Positions 1-9,305 of a stretch of DNA of 64,000 nucleotides are shown here, piece after piece (the stretch's first letter is position 1; every line of letters begins with the position of its first letter). Position numbers and translations under genes: made by a program. The notes below the pieces were generated by a model. The model saw nothing but the letters and a program-made list of their open reading frames with translations, had not been told where the DNA came from and did not search any database. The DNA is from Kocuria rosea (lineage in GTDB: Bacteria; Actinomycetota; Actinomycetes; Actinomycetales; Micrococcaceae), in the NCBI RefSeq assembly GCF_023715525.1, contig NZ_JAMBOG010000001.1, forward strand, positions 124,001 to 188,000, written 5' to 3'.

Positions 1-1245
1 TCCTTCCAGGCCACCGGGGACGAGGTGCACTCGACTCGGGGCCGGGCCCGCACGCTGGCCGAGATGCTGCGCGGGGAGTCCATCACGGACGGGTGGCAGT
101 CCAAGGAGGCCCTCGAGGCCCTGGACCTGTGCCTGTCCTGCAAGGCCTGTGCCACGGAGTGCCCGGTCAACGTGGACATGGCCACGTACAAGGCCGAGTT
201 CCTGCACCACCACTACGGCCAGGGCCTGCGCTCCTTCCTCGGGGCCAACCGCCGGCCGATGGCCCAGTTCACGATGGGCTGGATGCCGCTGCTGATGCGG
301 ATCGTGGAGAAGGTGCCCTTCTCCTTCCGGCTCATCAACCTGCTCGAGTCCAACCGGGCGGTCGAGGAGCTGACCAAGCGGCTGGGCGGGATCGAGCCGA
401 AGCGGCGGATGATCTCCTTCGCCGACCAGCCGCTCACCCGGTGGTTCCGCGGCCGCCCCGACCGCCGCCCCGGCGACGACGCCGAGGGCCGGCCCACCGT
501 GGTGCTGTGGCCGGACACGTTCACGAACTTCGCCGCCGACGCCCCCGGCAAGGCGGCCGTGGAGGTCCTGGAGGCCATGGGCTACCGGGTGCTGATGCCG
601 ATGGGCAGCGTGTGCTGCGGGCTGACCTTCCACTCCACCGGGCAGCTGGACATGACCCGGAAGGTCCTCACCGACACCCTGGACGTGATGGCCCCGCTGA
701 TCGAGGCCGGCTACCCGATCATCGGCCTGGAGCCCTCCTGCACGGTCATGCTCCAGGACGAGATCACGGAGCTGCTCCCCGACGACCCCCGGGCCCGGCG
801 CGTCTCGGAGCTCACCACGACGATCGGCGCGTTCGCGGCCGCCCACCTGGACGCCGGCGGCCCCTGGCCCTTCCGGGAGCTGGCCACCGAGACCGGCCCC
901 GCCGAGGCCGTGTGCCAGGTGCACTGCCACCAGAAGTCCATGCTCGGCTACGGCCCCGAGCTGCAGGTGCTGGCGAAGCTGGGCGTGGACACCGCCGTGG
1001 TGGGCGGGGGCTGCTGCGGGCTGGCGGGCAACTGGGGCTTCGAGCCCGGCCACTACGAGGTCTCGCAGACCCTGGGCGAGAAAGCGCTCTTCCCGGCGGT
1101 GCGGGCCGCGGCCGAGGACACGATCGTGCTCGCCGACGGCTTCTCCTGCCGCACCCAGATCGCCCAGGGCACCGGCACCGACGGCGTGCACCTGGCCCAG
1201 GTGCTGCGCTCCGCCCTGCCCCCACAGGAACCCAGCCAGCAGTAG
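1..1245 (+). CDS. FAD/Fe-S oxidoreductase (GlcD-GlcF / D-lactate dehydrogenase type), C-terminal part
   Basis: The reading frame is open from base 1, so the N-terminal FAD-binding half lies outside the window; only about 414 codons of the end are present. An HSTRGRA motif right after the edge is typical of the linker that precedes the Fe-S part of fused FAD-linked oxidases. It is followed by a 4Fe-4S cluster motif (CLSCKACATECPVN). Two cysteine-rich CCG motifs come later (CCGLTF near base 615 and CCGLAG near base 1014), with an EPSC motif between them. This family oxidises D-2-hydroxy acids such as lactate or glycolate and passes electrons to the membrane chain. The exact substrate cannot be told from this fragment. 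It ends at TAG, followed by a weak hairpin. Confidence 0.85.
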   Translation, partial: SFQATGDEVHSTRGRARTLAEMLRGESITDGWQSKEALEALDLCLSCKACATECPVNVDMATYKAEFLHHHYGQGLRSFLGANRRPMAQFTMGWMPLLMRIVEKVPFSFRLINLLESNRAVEELTKRLGGIEPKRRMISFADQPLTRWFRGRPDRRPGDDAEGRPTVVLWPDTFTNFAADAPGKAAVEVLEAMGYRVLMPMGSVCCGLTFHSTGQLDMTRKVLTDTLDVMAPLIEAGYPIIGLEPSCTVMLQDEITELLPDDPRARRVSELTTTIGAFAAAHLDAGGPWPFRELATETGPAEAVCQVHCHQKSMLGYGPELQVLAKLGVDTAVVGGGCCGLAGNWGFEPGHYEVSQTLGEKALFPAVRAAAEDTIVLADGFSCRTQIAQGTGTDGVHLAQVLRSALPPQEPSQQ

Positions 1246-1263
1246 CAGGGTCGTGCGGGGGCC

Positions 1264-1291
1264 CCTCCGGGCGAGGCGCCGCTCCCGGAGG
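1264..1291 (+). terminator. Possible terminator hairpin after the Fe-S oxidase
   Basis: Eight-base inverted repeat CCTCCGGG (1264-1271) and CCCGGAGG (1284-1291) with a 12-base loop, starting 18 bases after the stop codon. There is no T-run, so this is a weak call. Confidence 0.35.
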
Positions 1292-1388
1292 CGTGTCGGT
1301 GCCCCCGCCTAGAATGGAGGACCTGGGAGGCGGCCCGCCTCCTCGGGGCGTGGCCGCCCACGACGTCCGCACGAGGAGGATCGCCCCC

Positions 1389-1523
1389 ATGCCCTCTCCC
1401 GCCTCCCACCCCGCGCCGCCCGCCGCGGCGAGCGGCGCCGGATCCGTCGTCGTGCCGTCCGGCGCCGGGGCCTGCGGCGCCCCGCGAGCCCAGCAGCCGG
1501 TGATCCGGGGCTCCGGTGGCTGA
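1389..1523 (+). CDS. Putative 44-aa upstream ORF overlapping the lhr start
   Basis: An ATG at 1389 has a strong Shine-Dalgarno sequence (GAGGAGG, 1373-1379, nine bases upstream). It opens a 44-codon frame rich in Ala, Pro, Ser and Gly that ends in TGA at 1521-1523. The stop overlaps the lhr start GTG (1516-1518) by eight bases, in a different frame. The lhr GTG has no good Shine-Dalgarno sequence of its own, so this frame may couple translation into lhr or act as a leader peptide. The peptide resembles nothing I recognise, and GC-rich spacer DNA often gives such compositions, so it may not be a functional protein. A TAGAAT -10-like hexamer lies at 1310-1315. Confidence 0.3.
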   Translation: MPSPASHPAPPAAASGAGSVVVPSGAGACGAPRAQQPVIRGSGG

Positions 1524-4500
1524 CGCGGCGCTCGCACTCTTCACCGCACCCACCCGGACCTGGTTCGAGGGGGCGTTCGCCGCGCCGACCGACGCCCAGG
1601 AGGGCGCCTGGCGGGCGATCGCGGCGGGGCACCACGCCCTGATCGTGGCCCCCACGGGCTCGGGCAAGACCCTGGCCGCGTTCCTGTGGGCCCTGGACCG
1701 CTTCGTGGCCGAGACGGTCCCCCGCCCGGCGCGCCCGGGCGCCTCCGGGTCCCCCCGGGCGGCCGCGGGCGCCGGGGGGCAGGACACGGCGGGAGCGGAC
1801 ACGGGCGGAAGCCTGCGGGCCAAGGCCCGCGCGGCGAGCGCGAAGGGCGAGCGCCGCGGGACCCGGGTGCTCTACATCTCCCCCCTGAAGGCCCTGGGCG
1901 TGGACGTCGAGCGCAACCTGCGGGCCCCGCTGATCGGCATCACCCAGACCGCCCGGCACCAGGGCGCCGAGCCGCCCGAGATCAGCGTGGGCGTGCGCTC
2001 CGGGGACACCCCGCAGGCGATCCGCCGGGCGCTGCTGACCAACCCGCCGGACATCCTCATCACCACGCCCGAGTCGCTCTACCTGATGCTCACGTCCAAG
2101 GCGCGGGAGACCCTCACGGACGTGGAGACGGTCATCGTGGACGAGGTGCACGCCGTGGCCGGCACCAAGCGGGGCGCGCACCTGGCCGTGACGCTGGAGC
2201 GGCTCGACGCCCTCCTGGAGAAGCCGGTCCAGCGGATCGGGCTGTCCGCGACCGTCGAGCCGATCGAGACGGTCGCGCGGTTCCTGGGCGGCCGGGAGCC
2301 GGTCTCCGTCGTCGCCCCGCGGGCGGATAAGAAGTGGGACCTTGCGGTCTCCGTGCCGATCCCGGACATGACTGTGCTGGGCGGGCCCAGCGCGTCGCCG
2401 TCCCTGGCGGGGTCCGGCTTCGGCGACGACGACCTCGACGCCCTCGGGCCCCGGGCCACGGCCTCGATCTGGCCGCACGTCGAGGAGCGGGTCGTCGACC
2501 TCGTCCTGGAGAACCGCTCCACGATCGTGTTCGCCAACTCCCGCGGCCTCGCCGAGAAGCTCACCGCCCGGCTCAACGAGATCTACGCCTTCCGCCTCGA
2601 GCACGCCGCCCAGGACGCCCCGGACGGGCCCGGAGCCCCGGCCGGTCCCGGCCCGTGGGACGGTGGCGCCGGGGGCCCGGCGGACACCGCCCCGCAGCAG
2701 GTGGGGGACGTCCTGCGCGACGCCCTGGCCGGGCGGTCCGCCCCCGGGCACGCCACCGGGTCGGGCACGGGGCCGGCGGCGCCCGAACCGGCCGAGCTGC
2801 GCCGGCAGACGGGCCGCTACGAGGGGGCCGACCCCGTGCTGGCGCGCGCCCACCACGGGTCGGTGTCGAAGGACCAGCGGGCGCTGATCGAGGACGACCT
2901 CAAGACCGGGCGGCTGCGCTGCGTCGTCGCGACGTCCTCCCTGGAACTGGGCATCGACATGGGCGCCGTGGACCTCGTGGTGCAGATCGAGGCCCCGCCC
3001 TCGGCGGCCTCGGGCCTGCAGCGGGTGGGCCGGGCGGGCCACCAGGTGGGCGAGATCTCCCGCGGCTGCGTGTACCCCAAGCACCGCGGGGACCTCCTCG
3101 ACGCGGCGGTGACGGTGGAGCAGATGCTCCGGGGCCGGATCGAGCCCCTGGCCGTGCCCGCCAACCCGCTCGACATCCTGGCCCAGCAGACGGTCGCCGC
3201 GACCGCGCTCGGCCCCGTCGACGTCGAGGAGTGGTTCGACACCGTCCGCCGTTCCGCCCCCTTCCTCGCCCTGCCGCGCTCGGCCTTCGACGCGACGCTG
3301 GACCTGCTCTCGGGCCGCTACCCCTCCGACGAGTTCGCCGAGCTGCGCCCGCGCGTCGTGTGGGACCGCGAGACGGGCACCGTGGAGGGCCGGCCCGGCG
3401 CGCAGCGGCTGGCCGTGACCTCCGGCGGGACCATCCCCGACCGCGGCCTGTTCGCCGTCTACCTCGTGGGCGAGCAGGACGGGAAGAACTCCCGGCGGGT
3501 GGGTGAGCTCGACGAGGAGATGGTCTACGAGTCCCGCGTGGGCGACGTGATCGCGCTGGGCGCCTCCAGCTGGCGGATCGAGGAGATCACCCACGACCGG
3601 GTCATCGTCTCCCCCGCCCCCGGGGTGCCGGGCAAGCTGCCCTTCTGGCACGGGGACGGGCCCGGGCGGCCCGTGGAGCTGGGCCGGGCGGTGGGCCGCT
3701 TCGTCCGCGAGCTCGCCGGGGCTCCCGACGACGACGCACGCACCCGCCTGCGCGGGGCCGGCCTGGACGAGTGGGCGGCCGACAACCTGCTGGCCTACGT
3801 GGGCGAGCAGCGGGAGGCGGTGGGGCAGGTCCCCTCCGACACCCTCTTCGTCGTCGAGCGCTTCCACGACGAGCTCGGCGACTGGCGCGTGGTGCTGCAC
3901 TCCCCCTTCGGGATGCCGGTGCACGCCCCGTGGGCCCTCGCGGTGGGCGCGCGGCTGCAGGAGCGCTACGGGCTCGACGGCTCCGCGCAGGCCGCCGACG
4001 ACGGCATCGTGCTGCGGGTGCCCGCCATGGAGGACGAGCCGCCGGGCGCCGAGCTGTTCCTGTTCGATCCCGACGAGCTCGAGCAGATCGTCACCGAGCA
4101 GGTGGGCGGCTCGGCGCTGTTCGCCTCCCGCTTCCGGGAGTGCGCCGCCCGGGCCCTGCTCCTGCCGCGCCGCGACCCCGGCCGGCGCACGCCGCTGTGG
4201 CAGCAGCGCCAGCGCTCGGCGCAGCTGCTCGACGTCGCCCGCAAGTACCCCCAGTTCCCGATCATCCTCGAGACCGTGCGCGAGTGCCTCCAGGACGTCT
4301 ACGACCTGCCGGCGCTCAAGGCCCTGCACCAGGCGGTGGAGCGGCGGGCGATCCGCGTGGTCGAGACGACCACGGAGCAGCCCTCCCCCTTCGCCCGCAC
4401 CCTGCTGTTCGGCTACGTCTCCCAGTTCCTCTACGAGGGCGACTCCCCGCTCGCCGAGCGCAAGGCCGCGGTGCTCTCCCTCGACACCGCGCTGCTCAAC

Positions 4501-6543
4501 GAGCTGCTGGGCCGGGCGGAGCTGCGGGAGCTGCTGGACCCGGACGTGCTCGAGCGCACGGAGGCGGAGCTGCAGCGCCTGGCCCCGGACCGCCGGCTGC
4601 GCGGCGCCGAGGGTGCCGCGGACCTGCTGCGCCTGCTCGGCCCGCTGACCACCGCGGAGGCGGCCCGCCGGCTCCAGGACCCCGGGGAGCCGGACGCCGC
4701 GTGCCCCGAGGACGTGGCCGCCGGGTGGCTCGGCGAGCTGGTGGGCGCGAACCGCGCCCTGCGGGTGCACCTGCGCGGCGTCGAGCACTGGGCGGCGATC
4801 GAGGACGCCGCCCGGCTGCGCGACGCCCTCGGCGTTCCCCTGCCGATGGGCGTGCCGCTGGCCTTCGTCGAGCCGGTGGCGGACCCGCTGGCGGACCTCG
4901 TCTCCCGCTACGCCCGCACCCACGGGCCCTTCACCGTGGACGAGGCCGCCGGGCGGCTCGGGCTGGGCGTGGCCGTCGTGCGGACCACGCTCGAGCGGCT
5001 CGCCGCGGACCGGCGCGTCGTCGAGGGCGAGTTCCGCCCCGCGGAGTGGCTCGCGCAGCGCGGCGCCGCAGCGGCCTCGGAGTGGTGCGAGGCGGAGGTG
5101 CTGCGCCGGATCCGGCGCCGCTCCCTCGCCGCGCTGCGCCGCGACGTGGAGCCCGTCCCCGGCCAGGTCTACGCCCGGTTCCTCCCGGCGTGGCAGCACG
5201 TGGGCGGGGGGAACCAGCTGCGCGGCGAGGACGGCGTCCTGACCGTCGTGGACCAGCTCGCGGGCGTGGCCGTGCCGGCCTCCGCGTGGGAGCCCCTCGT
5301 GCTCGCCGCGCGCGTGGCCGGCTACCGGCCGGAGCTGCTCGACGAGCTCACCGCCTCCGGGGAGGTGCTGTGGTCCGGGGCGGGCTCCCTCGCGGGCGAC
5401 GACGGGTGGGTGTCCCTGCACCTGAGCGAGGCCGCCGCCCTGACCCTGCCGCCCGCCGAGGTCCTCGGCGGGCGCGCCGCCGCCCTGGACTCCGCGCTGG
5501 AGCGGCGGGTGCTCGACGCGCTCGGCACGGGCGGCGCCTGGTTCTTCCCGCAGCTGCTGGGCCTGCTCGACGCGACCGGGGACCCCGTGCCCGCCGCCGA
5601 GCTGACCACGGCGCTGTGGAACCTCGTGTGGGCGGGGCTCGTCACCAACGACACGTTCCTGCCGGTCCGCGCGCTGCTCTCCGGGGGCCAGGCCGCCCAC
5701 CGGCACAAGCCCCGGGCCGCGCGGGGCCGTTCGACCGTGCGCCGCGGCGCCGCGCGGCTGCGCACGGGCGGCGCCGCGACGGGCGGGGGCCTGCGCGCGG
5801 GCGCGGCGACGCTCGACCGGCACGACTCCCCGCTCGTGGCCGGGCGCTGGTCTCTGCTGCGCCCCGAGCCCCTGGACCCGACGCTGCGGGCCTCCGCGAC
5901 CGCCGAGCTGCTCATGGACCGCTACGGCGTGGTGACCAAGGGCCCCGTGGCGGTCGAGGAGATCCAGGGGGGCTTCGCCACGATGTACAAGGTGCTGTCC
6001 ACGCTCGAGGACACCGGCCGGTCCCGGCGCGGCTACTTCGTCGAGGGCCTGGGCGCCGCCCAGTTCGCGCAGGCCGCCACGGTGGACCACCTGCGCACGT
6101 TCAGCACCGACGACCAGGTCCGCACCGAGGAGCCCGTGGCGCTCGCGCTGGCCGCCACCGACCCCGCCAACCCGTACGGCGCCGCCCTGGAGTGGCCGGA
6201 CCCGGTGGCCGCGGCCTCCCCCGACGGCGGGGCCGGCGCGGGGCGGCACCGGCCCGGGCGCAAGGCGGGCGCCGTCGTCGTGCTCGTGGACGGGGCCCTG
6301 GCCCTGTACGTCGAGCGCGGGGGCCGCACCGTCCTGGTCTTCACGGACGACGCCGGGGTCCTGGCGGCCGCCGGTCCCGCCGTGGCCGAGACCGTCCGGC
6401 GCGGCGCCGTGGACAAGCTCACCGTGGAGAAGGTCAACGGCGCCGAGGTCCTCGGCCAGGGCCCGCTCGAGACCGCGGTGCGGGAGTCCCTGCTGGCCGG
6501 GGGGTTCTACTCGACCCCGCGCGGGCTGAGGATGCGCCGGTGA
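1516..6543 (+). CDS. lhr: Lhr-type large ATP-dependent DNA helicase
   Basis: A 1675-residue superfamily 2 helicase, the usual size for Lhr. The N-terminal motor has Walker A APTGSGKT (residues 45-52), the DEVH box (209-212), a GLSAT motif III, and motifs V/VI in the stretch SLELGIDMGAVDLV followed by LQRVGRAGHQ. A long Lhr-specific C-terminal region fills the rest. Lhr enzymes move 3' to 5' on single-stranded DNA, prefer RNA:DNA hybrids and are linked to DNA repair. The GTG at 1516 gives ADAALALFTAPTRTWF, which fits the family N-terminus. Two Ala/Gly/Pro-rich inserts (around residues 75-110 and 365-430) look like loops typical of high-GC genomes. nei follows after 18 bases, suggesting a two-gene repair operon. 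Confidence 0.95.
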   Translation: MADAALALFTAPTRTWFEGAFAAPTDAQEGAWRAIAAGHHALIVAPTGSGKTLAAFLWALDRFVAETVPRPARPGASGSPRAAAGAGGQDTAGADTGGSLRAKARAASAKGERRGTRVLYISPLKALGVDVERNLRAPLIGITQTARHQGAEPPEISVGVRSGDTPQAIRRALLTNPPDILITTPESLYLMLTSKARETLTDVETVIVDEVHAVAGTKRGAHLAVTLERLDALLEKPVQRIGLSATVEPIETVARFLGGREPVSVVAPRADKKWDLAVSVPIPDMTVLGGPSASPSLAGSGFGDDDLDALGPRATASIWPHVEERVVDLVLENRSTIVFANSRGLAEKLTARLNEIYAFRLEHAAQDAPDGPGAPAGPGPWDGGAGGPADTAPQQVGDVLRDALAGRSAPGHATGSGTGPAAPEPAELRRQTGRYEGADPVLARAHHGSVSKDQRALIEDDLKTGRLRCVVATSSLELGIDMGAVDLVVQIEAPPSAASGLQRVGRAGHQVGEISRGCVYPKHRGDLLDAAVTVEQMLRGRIEPLAVPANPLDILAQQTVAATALGPVDVEEWFDTVRRSAPFLALPRSAFDATLDLLSGRYPSDEFAELRPRVVWDRETGTVEGRPGAQRLAVTSGGTIPDRGLFAVYLVGEQDGKNSRRVGELDEEMVYESRVGDVIALGASSWRIEEITHDRVIVSPAPGVPGKLPFWHGDGPGRPVELGRAVGRFVRELAGAPDDDARTRLRGAGLDEWAADNLLAYVGEQREAVGQVPSDTLFVVERFHDELGDWRVVLHSPFGMPVHAPWALAVGARLQERYGLDGSAQAADDGIVLRVPAMEDEPPGAELFLFDPDELEQIVTEQVGGSALFASRFRECAARALLLPRRDPGRRTPLWQQRQRSAQLLDVARKYPQFPIILETVRECLQDVYDLPALKALHQAVERRAIRVVETTTEQPSPFARTLLFGYVSQFLYEGDSPLAERKAAVLSLDTALLNELLGRAELRELLDPDVLERTEAELQRLAPDRRLRGAEGAADLLRLLGPLTTAEAARRLQDPGEPDAACPEDVAAGWLGELVGANRALRVHLRGVEHWAAIEDAARLRDALGVPLPMGVPLAFVEPVADPLADLVSRYARTHGPFTVDEAAGRLGLGVAVVRTTLERLAADRRVVEGEFRPAEWLAQRGAAAASEWCEAEVLRRIRRRSLAALRRDVEPVPGQVYARFLPAWQHVGGGNQLRGEDGVLTVVDQLAGVAVPASAWEPLVLAARVAGYRPELLDELTASGEVLWSGAGSLAGDDGWVSLHLSEAAALTLPPAEVLGGRAAALDSALERRVLDALGTGGAWFFPQLLGLLDATGDPVPAAELTTALWNLVWAGLVTNDTFLPVRALLSGGQAAHRHKPRAARGRSTVRRGAARLRTGGAATGGGLRAGAATLDRHDSPLVAGRWSLLRPEPLDPTLRASATAELLMDRYGVVTKGPVAVEEIQGGFATMYKVLSTLEDTGRSRRGYFVEGLGAAQFAQAATVDHLRTFSTDDQVRTEEPVALALAATDPANPYGAALEWPDPVAAASPDGGAGAGRHRPGRKAGAVVVLVDGALALYVERGGRTVLVFTDDAGVLAAAGPAVAETVRRGAVDKLTVEKVNGAEVLGQGPLETAVRESLLAGGFYSTPRGLRMRR

Positions 6544-6561
6544 GCGCCGCGGGAGGTGCCC

Positions 6562-7401
6562 GTGCCCGAGGGTGACACCGTCCACCGCCAGGCCGCGCTG
6601 CTGCGCCGCGCCCTGGCCGGGAAGGTGCTCACGCGCAGCGACCTGCGCTTCCCGTCGATCGCGACCGCGGACCTGTCCGGGCGGACCGTGACGGAGGTGG
6701 TCCCCCGCGGCAAGCACCTGCTGATCCGCCTCGACGGCGGCCCGGAGGGCCTGACCCCGCTGACCCTGCACTCCCACCTGCTCATGGAGGGGATGTGGCA
6801 CGTCTACCCGCGGGGGGAGCGGTGGCGGAGGCCCGGCTACCAGGCCCGCGCGGTCCTGGAGACCGCCGGCGCCCAGGCGGTGGGCTTCGACCTGGGGATG
6901 CTCGATCTGGTGCCCACCGCGGACGAGGACGACCTCGTGGGCCACCTGGGGCCGGACCTGCTCGGCCCGGACTGGGACCGGGCGGAGGCCCTGGCGCGGC
7001 TGGCCCGCCACCCGCGCCGCCGTGTGGGCGCGGCGCTCATGGACCAGCGCAACCTCGCCGGCATCGGCAACGTCTACCGCAACGAGGTGCTGTTCCTGCG
7101 GCGGCTGCACCCCTACACCGCGGTCGAGGACGTCGCGGACCTCGGCGCGCTCGTGGACCTCTCGTACCGGCTGCTGCACGCCAACCGGGACCGCTCGCAG
7201 CGCTCCACCGTGGGCGGCCCGGCCCGGCGCGGCGAGCAGTTCTGGGTCTACGGCCGCGCCGGCCGGCCGTGCCGCCGCTGCGGGACGCGGATCGCGGAGG
7301 CACGGATCGACGACGCCGAGCTCGTCCCCGGGGAGCCCTCCCCGGGGCCTCCCCGGGACCGGGCGATCTGGTTCTGCGGCCGCTGCCAGCCCGTGTCCTG
7401 A
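6562..7401 (+). CDS. nei: Fpg/Nei family DNA glycosylase-AP lyase (endonuclease VIII type)
   Basis: A 279-residue bifunctional glycosylase for oxidised bases. I chose the GTG at 6562 over the GTG six bases upstream because it gives M-P-E-G-D-T-V. In this family the second residue, proline, is the catalytic nucleophile and the following glutamate is essential, so the protein must begin exactly there after Met removal. A GGGAGG Shine-Dalgarno sequence sits at 6551-6556. The C-terminus has a zinc finger with CRRC and CGRC pairs, and NLAGIGNVYRNE carries the helix-two-turn-helix Asn/Gly signature. It follows lhr by 18 bases and is probably cotranscribed. Actinobacteria carry several paralogues, so which Nei subtype this is remains uncertain. 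Confidence 0.93.
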   Translation: MPEGDTVHRQAALLRRALAGKVLTRSDLRFPSIATADLSGRTVTEVVPRGKHLLIRLDGGPEGLTPLTLHSHLLMEGMWHVYPRGERWRRPGYQARAVLETAGAQAVGFDLGMLDLVPTADEDDLVGHLGPDLLGPDWDRAEALARLARHPRRRVGAALMDQRNLAGIGNVYRNEVLFLRRLHPYTAVEDVADLGALVDLSYRLLHANRDRSQRSTVGGPARRGEQFWVYGRAGRPCRRCGTRIAEARIDDAELVPGEPSPGPPRDRAIWFCGRCQPVS

Positions 7402-7467
7402 GGGCCGCGGCGGGCCGCGCCCTCCTATCCTGGGAGCGCCCCGGCGCCCCCAGGACAGGAGACGACC

Positions 7468-9060
7468 ATCGACACCCCCCTGCTCGACACCGCCTATTTC
7501 CCCGCGCCCGAGGACGGCGCCGACGGCGACGAGGTCCGCAGCGCGTCCCCCGCCTCCGCCGCGGCCCTCGACCAGCGCCCCGACGTGGTGCGCCACAAGG
7601 ACCGCTTCGCCCTGCGCCTGACCGACCAGACGCCCTACGCCGTCATGGTGGAGAACCTGCTGTTCGTGCGCGAGGTGCTCGAGGAGGCCGGGATCGACTA
7701 CCTCCTGGTGCGGGGCAACGACGAGCGGCCCGTGGTCGCGGTGGACGTGGGCGAGCGCGCCCGGCTGCGGGCGGCGCTGGTCGCGGCGGCGGCGGGCGAG
7801 CCGTACTACGTCAAGCCCATGGACACGAAGCGGAAGACCTCCGAGCTGCTCGCCGACGGGCAGCTCACGCACCGGCGCGACGCCCGGGTGCTGCGCCTGT
7901 ACCGGCCGCACTGGTCGAAGCGCTCGAAGCTCTACTACGGCGCGGCGACCGGCGTGCAGATCGAGCTGTGGGAGTTCCGGGAGCAGGAGATCCGGCTGCC
8001 CGTCGAGAACTCGCTGACCCGCCGCACCGTCTCGCGCGCGGAGGCCGTGCGCGGGACCGTGGAGCGCTTCGGCCTGCGGTGGCCCACCATCGAGAACATG
8101 TTCGCCGACCACGCGAGCGACATCGACTTCGAGATCGACATGGTCTTCTCCTGGGTCGACGGCTCCGACCCCGAGTACCGCCGGGTCCGGGCCTCCTACA
8201 TGGAGGACGCGGTCGTGGGCGAGGGCGACGACCACGAGGCCCGCTTCCGGCAGCTCGACGAGCTGAAGTACGCCCTGCGCTCGGTGCACATGTTCGCCCC
8301 GTGGGTGCGCCGGATCTGGATCGCCACCGACTCCGGGGCCCCGGCCTGGCTGGCCGAGCACCCCCGGGTGCGGGTGGTGCCGAGCGAGGAGTTCTTCGCG
8401 GACACCTCGGTGCTGCCGGTCTACAACTCCCAGGCGGTGGAGGCCCAGCTGCACCGCATCCCGGAGCTGAGCGAACACTTCCTGTACTCCAACGACGACA
8501 TGTTCTTCGGGCGCCCGATCGGCCCGGCGCTGTTCTTCTCCCCCGGCGGGGTGACCAAGTTCGTCGAGGCCACGACCCGCATCGGGCTGGGCGAGGGCCA
8601 TCCGGAGCGCTCGGGCTTCGAGAACGCCGCCCGCGTCAACCGCCGGCTGCTGTGGGAGCGCTTCGGGCGGGTCACCACCCGGCACCTGCAGCACTGCGCC
8701 GCGCCGCTGCGCCGGGGCGTGGTCGAGGAGCTCGAGCGCGAGTTCCCCCGGGAGTTCGAGCGCACCGCGGCCAGCCGCTTCCGCGCCGCGGACAACATCT
8801 CCGTGACGAACTCCCTGTACCACTACTACGCCCTGCTCACCGGCCGGGCCGTGACCCAGGAGGCCGCGCGCACCGAGTACGTGGACTCCACCACCCGGGC
8901 CGGGCTGAAGCAGATGGACCGGCTGCTGTCCCGGCGGGACCGGGACATGTTCTGCCTCAACGACGGCAGCTTCCCCGAGGTCCCCGCCGCGGAGCGCGCG
9001 GAGCGGATGACGGCGTTCCTGGAGCGCTACTTCCCGGTCAAGGCGCCCTGGGAGAAGTGA
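7468..9060 (+). CDS. Stealth family protein (capsule/hexose-1-phosphate transferase type)
   Basis: A Stealth protein with all the recognisable conserved blocks: IDMVFSWVDGSDPEY (CR1), the RQLDELKYALRSVHMFAPW region with IWIATD (CR2), LYSNDDMFFGRPI (CR3) and a C-terminal CR4-like part. Known members transfer sugar-1-phosphates to build phosphate-linked surface polysaccharides. The first ordinary start is GTG at 7585 (491 aa), which has no Shine-Dalgarno sequence and cuts close to the conserved DVVRHKDRFAL segment. The frame stays open upstream to an ATC at 7468, preceded by AGGAGA (7457-7462) at ideal spacing. I therefore give the 530-aa version starting at ATC. If ATC is not used, the 7585 start applies. 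A TATCCT -10-like hexamer lies at 7426-7431. No other capsule gene is nearby. Confidence 0.85.
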   Translation: MDTPLLDTAYFPAPEDGADGDEVRSASPASAAALDQRPDVVRHKDRFALRLTDQTPYAVMVENLLFVREVLEEAGIDYLLVRGNDERPVVAVDVGERARLRAALVAAAAGEPYYVKPMDTKRKTSELLADGQLTHRRDARVLRLYRPHWSKRSKLYYGAATGVQIELWEFREQEIRLPVENSLTRRTVSRAEAVRGTVERFGLRWPTIENMFADHASDIDFEIDMVFSWVDGSDPEYRRVRASYMEDAVVGEGDDHEARFRQLDELKYALRSVHMFAPWVRRIWIATDSGAPAWLAEHPRVRVVPSEEFFADTSVLPVYNSQAVEAQLHRIPELSEHFLYSNDDMFFGRPIGPALFFSPGGVTKFVEATTRIGLGEGHPERSGFENAARVNRRLLWERFGRVTTRHLQHCAAPLRRGVVEELEREFPREFERTAASRFRAADNISVTNSLYHYYALLTGRAVTQEAARTEYVDSTTRAGLKQMDRLLSRRDRDMFCLNDGSFPEVPAAERAERMTAFLERYFPVKAPWEK

Positions 9061-9093
9061 GCGCGGGACGGGCCCGCCCCGCGGGGCCGCGTC

Positions 9094-9110
9094 GCACCGG
9101 GGACCGGTGC
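9094..9110 (+). terminator. Small hairpin after the Stealth gene
   Basis: Inverted repeat GCACCGG-GGA-CCGGTGC, 34 bases after the stop codon, with a TTT 20 bases further on. A weak terminator candidate. Confidence 0.35.
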
Positions 9111-9130
9111 CGCCCGGCGCGCGGCGGGCT

Positions 9131-9159
9131 TTGTGGCCGGCCGCACCCGCGGGTAACGT
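9131..9159 (+). promoter_or_regulatory. Promoter for the nucleoside deaminase gene
   Basis: TTGTGG (9131-9136), a 17-base spacer and TAACGT (9154-9159) form a good housekeeping-type promoter. It would leave a leader of about 140 bases before the ATG at 9306. I see no known purine riboswitch core in that leader. Confidence 0.55.
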
Positions 9160-9305
9160 CGGTCTCGCCGACGGCGGGTCCCACCACGGACCGTCCACCA
9201 GGCAGAACTGCATCAGCCACCACGCAGCGGCCGCCGTCGGCGCACATCCCGGTTCTGGCGCGTCAGAGCCCGCACGCGGCGCCTGCCCCATCCCCGGAGT
9301 TGCGC

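Noticed and set aside
1309-9291. Very long open frame on the minus strand opposite lhr, nei and the Stealth gene
   Set aside because: Codon-structure shadow of high-GC genes; the translation is Arg/Gly/His-rich without any domain, while the plus-strand frames carry full family motifs.
9160-9305. Purine riboswitch in the deaminase leader
   Set aside because: No recognisable three-way-junction core sequences were seen.
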